The position numbers and the translations under genes were made by a program. From positions 29,050 through 93,049 of the forward strand of contig JAEZKQ010000017.1 of NCBI GenBank assembly GCA_023436115.1: a stretch of DNA of 64,000 bases, in the 5' to 3' direction. Every line of letters begins with the position of its first letter. Position 1 is the stretch's first letter. The DNA comes from Bacillota bacterium. Its GTDB lineage: Bacteria > Bacillota > Clostridia > Christensenellales > SZUA-584. Below, in pieces: positions 61,723-64,000 of the stretch. The notes under the pieces were generated by a model. The model was not told the DNA's origin, did not search any database, and was given only the letters and a program-made list of their open reading frames with translations.

Positions 61723-63225
61723 TTAATTCACCTCAACAGCAATTTTTATTAATCTTTCTTCGCTTATCTCATCGTCTTTTGCTTCACCCTGTATCATCCC
61801 GTTCCTCACGATCAGAACGCGGTTACATAGTGAAACAATCTCCGGCATATCAGATGACACAATTAGAATTGACTTTCCTTGCTTCGTTAGCTCATTCAGC
61901 AGCTTATAGATCTCAAACTTTGCATTTACATCAATACCCTTAGTCGGCTCGTCCAAGATCAATATGTCAAAACCTTTATGCAACCACTTACCGATAATAA
62001 CCTTCTGTTGGTTCCCTCCAGAGAGACGACATGTCAATTGCTGCGCTCCCGTTGTCTTTATACCGAGCTTTTCAATAGCGTCGTCAGCAATCTCACATTC
62101 TTTCTTCAGGTCAAGAAAAGCTCCTTTTCGGGGTAGATTAAGAAAGGTTGTGTTCATCAGTATATTGAGAGGCAAAATTAATCCAGTATTCTGTCTGTCC
62201 TCGCTTATGTAACCAATGTTATGATTAATGCAATCGCAAGGACTTTTTACGGTTATTTTCTTACCGTTAATATAGATATCTCCCGCCGCTCGCTTATCCA
62301 GACCATAAATAGCTCGAATAATTTCACTCCTGCCAGAGCCGACCATACCCGTTATACCAAGAATTTCTCCTTTTCTCAGCGAGAAATTAATCTCTTGGCT
62401 ATTTTCCTCGAGTTTCAGACCTTTTACCTCCATGACAACTTCACCGAGGTCCCGATGCTCGCGCTTATAGAACATTTCGATCGGTCTGCCTACCATGTCG
62501 GCAGCGATTTGCTCTAGATTTAAATTATTCCCATCATGGCTGGCAACGGTCTTTCCATCTCTTAAAACGGTCACCTTATCAGCAATCTGCTTTATTTCCT
62601 TTAAGTGATGTGAAATATATATAATCCCGATTCCACGTTTGCTTATATCCTTAACCAGGTTTAAAACCATCTCAGAATCTTTCATATTAAACATAGCCGT
62701 TGGCTCATCCATAATAAGTACCTTTGGATTAGGTGCCAATGCCTTAAGTATCTTTACAAATTGCTGCTCTGCCGCACTGAGATTTCCTACTTTTTCATAT
62801 GGATTAAGAGATAAACCGAGTTCTTTCATGAGCTTAGTGACAGCTTCGCATGTCTTTTTCATAGAGAAAAATCCTGCAGTCCTATATCTCACATCTGTAT
62901 ATACATTTTCTGCCACGGATAGTTCAGAAACCAGGATTATCTCCTGATGTATAACTTCAATTCCCTTTTTCTTTGCCAAGAGAGGCGTCAGATGGTTTTG
63001 ATAGTCCACGCCGTCGATAATAACACTGCCGCCGTCCGGAATGTATGCGCCAGACAGGACCTTTATCAGCGTGGACTTCCCCGCGCCATTTTCACCGCAC
63101 AAGCAATGGATCTGACCTTTTTTCAATACGAACGATACGTCATCCAACACCTTTGTGCCACTAAAAATCTTTGTTATCTTACTGGCTTCAAGGATTATGT
63201 CGTTATTGGTCTTTTCTGTTTCCAT
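61723..63225 (-). CDS. Sugar ABC transporter ATPase, second system (duplicated)
   Basis: 500 residues, two nucleotide-binding domains. Half one: Walker A GENGAGKSTLIKVL, signature NLSAAEQQFVKI, Walker B VLIMDEPTAMFNMKD. Half two: GMVGSGRSEIIRAIYG, LSGGNQQKVIIGKW, ILILDEPTKGIDVN. First gene of the second sugar unit, with AGAAGGA before the ATG. A 16-base-pair perfect palindrome lies about 29 bases upstream. Confidence 0.95.
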   Translation of the reverse strand: METEKTNNDIILEASKITKIFSGTKVLDDVSFVLKKGQIHCLCGENGAGKSTLIKVLSGAYIPDGGSVIIDGVDYQNHLTPLLAKKKGIEVIHQEIILVSELSVAENVYTDVRYRTAGFFSMKKTCEAVTKLMKELGLSLNPYEKVGNLSAAEQQFVKILKALAPNPKVLIMDEPTAMFNMKDSEMVLNLVKDISKRGIGIIYISHHLKEIKQIADKVTVLRDGKTVASHDGNNLNLEQIAADMVGRPIEMFYKREHRDLGEVVMEVKGLKLEENSQEINFSLRKGEILGITGMVGSGRSEIIRAIYGLDKRAAGDIYINGKKITVKSPCDCINHNIGYISEDRQNTGLILPLNILMNTTFLNLPRKGAFLDLKKECEIADDAIEKLGIKTTGAQQLTCRLSGGNQQKVIIGKWLHKGFDILILDEPTKGIDVNAKFEIYKLLNELTKQGKSILIVSSDMPEIVSLCNRVLIVRNGMIQGEAKDDEISEERLIKIAVEVN

Positions 63226-63253
63226 TCCTTCTTACTCCTCACAATACCGTCTT

Positions 63254-63289
63254 AAACATGCTGACCATGTTCACATGGTCAGCATGTTT
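63254..63289. repeat. Perfect 16-bp inverted repeat upstream of the second ABC operon
   Basis: AAACATGCTGACCATG and its exact complement CATGGTCAGCATGTTT close a four-base loop (TTCA). It sits between the flavin-oxidoreductase stop and the ABC ATPase start. On the minus strand it ends GTTTAAG, a poor T tract, so it may be an operator, an RNA hairpin or a weak terminator. Confidence 0.75.
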
Positions 63290-63347
63290 GTTACTACACC
63301 GGCTAATATCCTTTCGCAAATCGTACACATTTTAGGATAGATACGAT

Positions 63348-64000
63348 CTATCTGGTCAACTGTTCCAATACATCTATTGGTAATTCGTTTATAGGAGCGT
63401 TGTTCGAATTCATCAAGGCATCGCCTTCCACGTTTTTACCAAACACCGCGCCTTCGTTAACGGCTGCATGGAGGTTTCTGGGCTTGACCGCGTCACCAAT
63501 ATTAACTACCTGCAGACCAGCTTCTACCATCTCCTGCATCAATGCCACATTAGGTCTGACATGGCAGGTTACCACAGAGTCAATCTCAAGCTCGATTTTC
63601 TCGAAGTTCTTATTCTGAACCACGACTTTGCCATCGCCTATCTCAAGCACCGTCGTAGACTCCATGATGTCAACAGGATGTTTATAGGGTTTGGGCTCCA
63701 GCGCCTCAGCTTCCTCAAGATTAAACCTCTTGTGTGCCACATACATATGAATGGTCTCAACTTTCGAGGCAAACTTCGGATTTTCAGTTACGATAGTAAC
63801 CTTTTTACCGATAGAGGCGAGGAATTGCGCCGTATCTGCTGCTGCATAATGATCGCCCCAGATCAACACTTTTTCTCCAACCTGAGCCATTTTTCTGCCA
63901 CCTGGGTTGAATTCACACTTTATTTTCGGGCAGGCAAGCACCTGTTCGAAAGGAATCACTCTGGCAGCATTACCAAATACCGGCGGCACATATGACGATG
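63348..64000 (-). CDS. NADH:flavin oxidoreductase/FAD-dependent reductase, C-terminal part
   Basis: About 217 codons are visible; the frame stays open to the right edge, so the N-terminus is missing. It shows a nucleotide-binding fold (KVLIWGDHYAAADTAQFLASIGKKVTIVTENPKF), then a FAD/NAD domain strand pair (DSVVTCHVRPNVALMQEMVEAGLQVVNIGDAVKPRNLHAAVNEGAVFG). The GDA-x-x-P-R segment is typical of the C-terminal domain of old-yellow-enzyme-type enoate and dienoyl-CoA reductases. The diagnostic N-terminal barrel is out of view. It lies upstream of, and in line with, the second sugar ABC operon. Confidence 0.75.
   Translation of the reverse strand, partial: SSYVPPVFGNAARVIPFEQVLACPKIKCEFNPGGRKMAQVGEKVLIWGDHYAAADTAQFLASIGKKVTIVTENPKFASKVETIHMYVAHKRFNLEEAEALEPKPYKHPVDIMESTTVLEIGDGKVVVQNKNFEKIELEIDSVVTCHVRPNVALMQEMVEAGLQVVNIGDAVKPRNLHAAVNEGAVFGKNVEGDALMNSNNAPINELPIDVLEQLTR

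Noticed and set aside
1..64000. Search for tRNA, rRNA, CRISPR arrays, insertion sequences and phage genes
   Set aside because: I saw no repeat-spacer array, transposase, integrase or cloverleaf sequence by eye. A proper covariance-model scan could still find a missed tRNA.

Overview
The window looks like a chromosome segment of a low-to-moderate GC Firmicute of class Clostridia. Supporting signs are a PolC-type DNA polymerase III, the gene order rpsB-tsf-pyrH-frr-uppS-cdsA-dxr-rseP-ispG-polC, a divIVA-sepF-yggS cluster, an FMN riboswitch with a transcription terminator, the MEP isoprenoid pathway, and a SCIFF peptide with its radical-SAM maturase, which is close to a class marker. I cannot assign a family or species. 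I saw no rRNA, tRNA, CRISPR array, phage or insertion sequence.

Positions 1-31.9 kb are mostly core genes on the minus strand. They are recJ (running off the left edge), the riboswitch-controlled riboflavin operon ribD-ribE-ribBA-ribH, malic enzyme and lactate dehydrogenase, and the long translation, isoprenoid, membrane and replication block from rpsB (21.2 kb) to polC (8.9 kb). That block carries an unexpected stand-alone PASTA-domain protein between frr and uppS. Next come a phosphate transporter with its PhoU-like partner, a flippase-like membrane protein with a glycosyltransferase, the division and envelope cluster (divIVA, sepF, yggS, a HlyD-like protein), and a partner-switching sigma module. 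In that module the protein in the RsbW position has lost its ATP-site residues, while a canonical kinase lies after the sigma gene.

Positions 31.9-39.2 kb hold a Gfo/Idh oxidoreductase, an alpha/beta-hydrolase relic, an orphan glpP antiterminator, the SCIFF locus (a TIGR04086-like membrane protein, the 48-residue precursor scfA, maturase scfB, and a translationally coupled gamma-carbonic anhydrase), and a plus-strand ABC-permease-GntR operon with a palindrome over its own -10 box.

Positions 39.2-64 kb are carbohydrate-acquisition DNA. A GH2 glycosidase, a DUF2804 protein and an MFS transporter form one unit, followed by a multi-HAMP chemoreceptor. A long catabolic operon runs rbsA-rbsC-rbsB-type ABC transporter, FucU-like mutarotase, FGGY kinase, GatD-like dehydrogenase, aldo/keto reductase and GatZ/KbaZ-like protein. 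Divergent to it is a 746-residue regulator that joins a LacI repressor to a complete-looking solute-binding-protein domain with no signal peptide. Near-identical palindromes, TTGAATCGTTTCAA and TTGAACCGTTTCAT, lie just upstream of the -35 boxes of the two divergent promoters. A second sugar ABC system (ATPase, permease, Gfo/Idh dehydrogenase, binding lipoprotein) and a truncated flavin oxidoreductase close the window.

The most promising parts for new biology are the LacI-SBP fusion regulator with its paired operators, the GatZ-without-GatY sugar operon, the degenerate-RsbW sigma module, and the PASTA microprotein.
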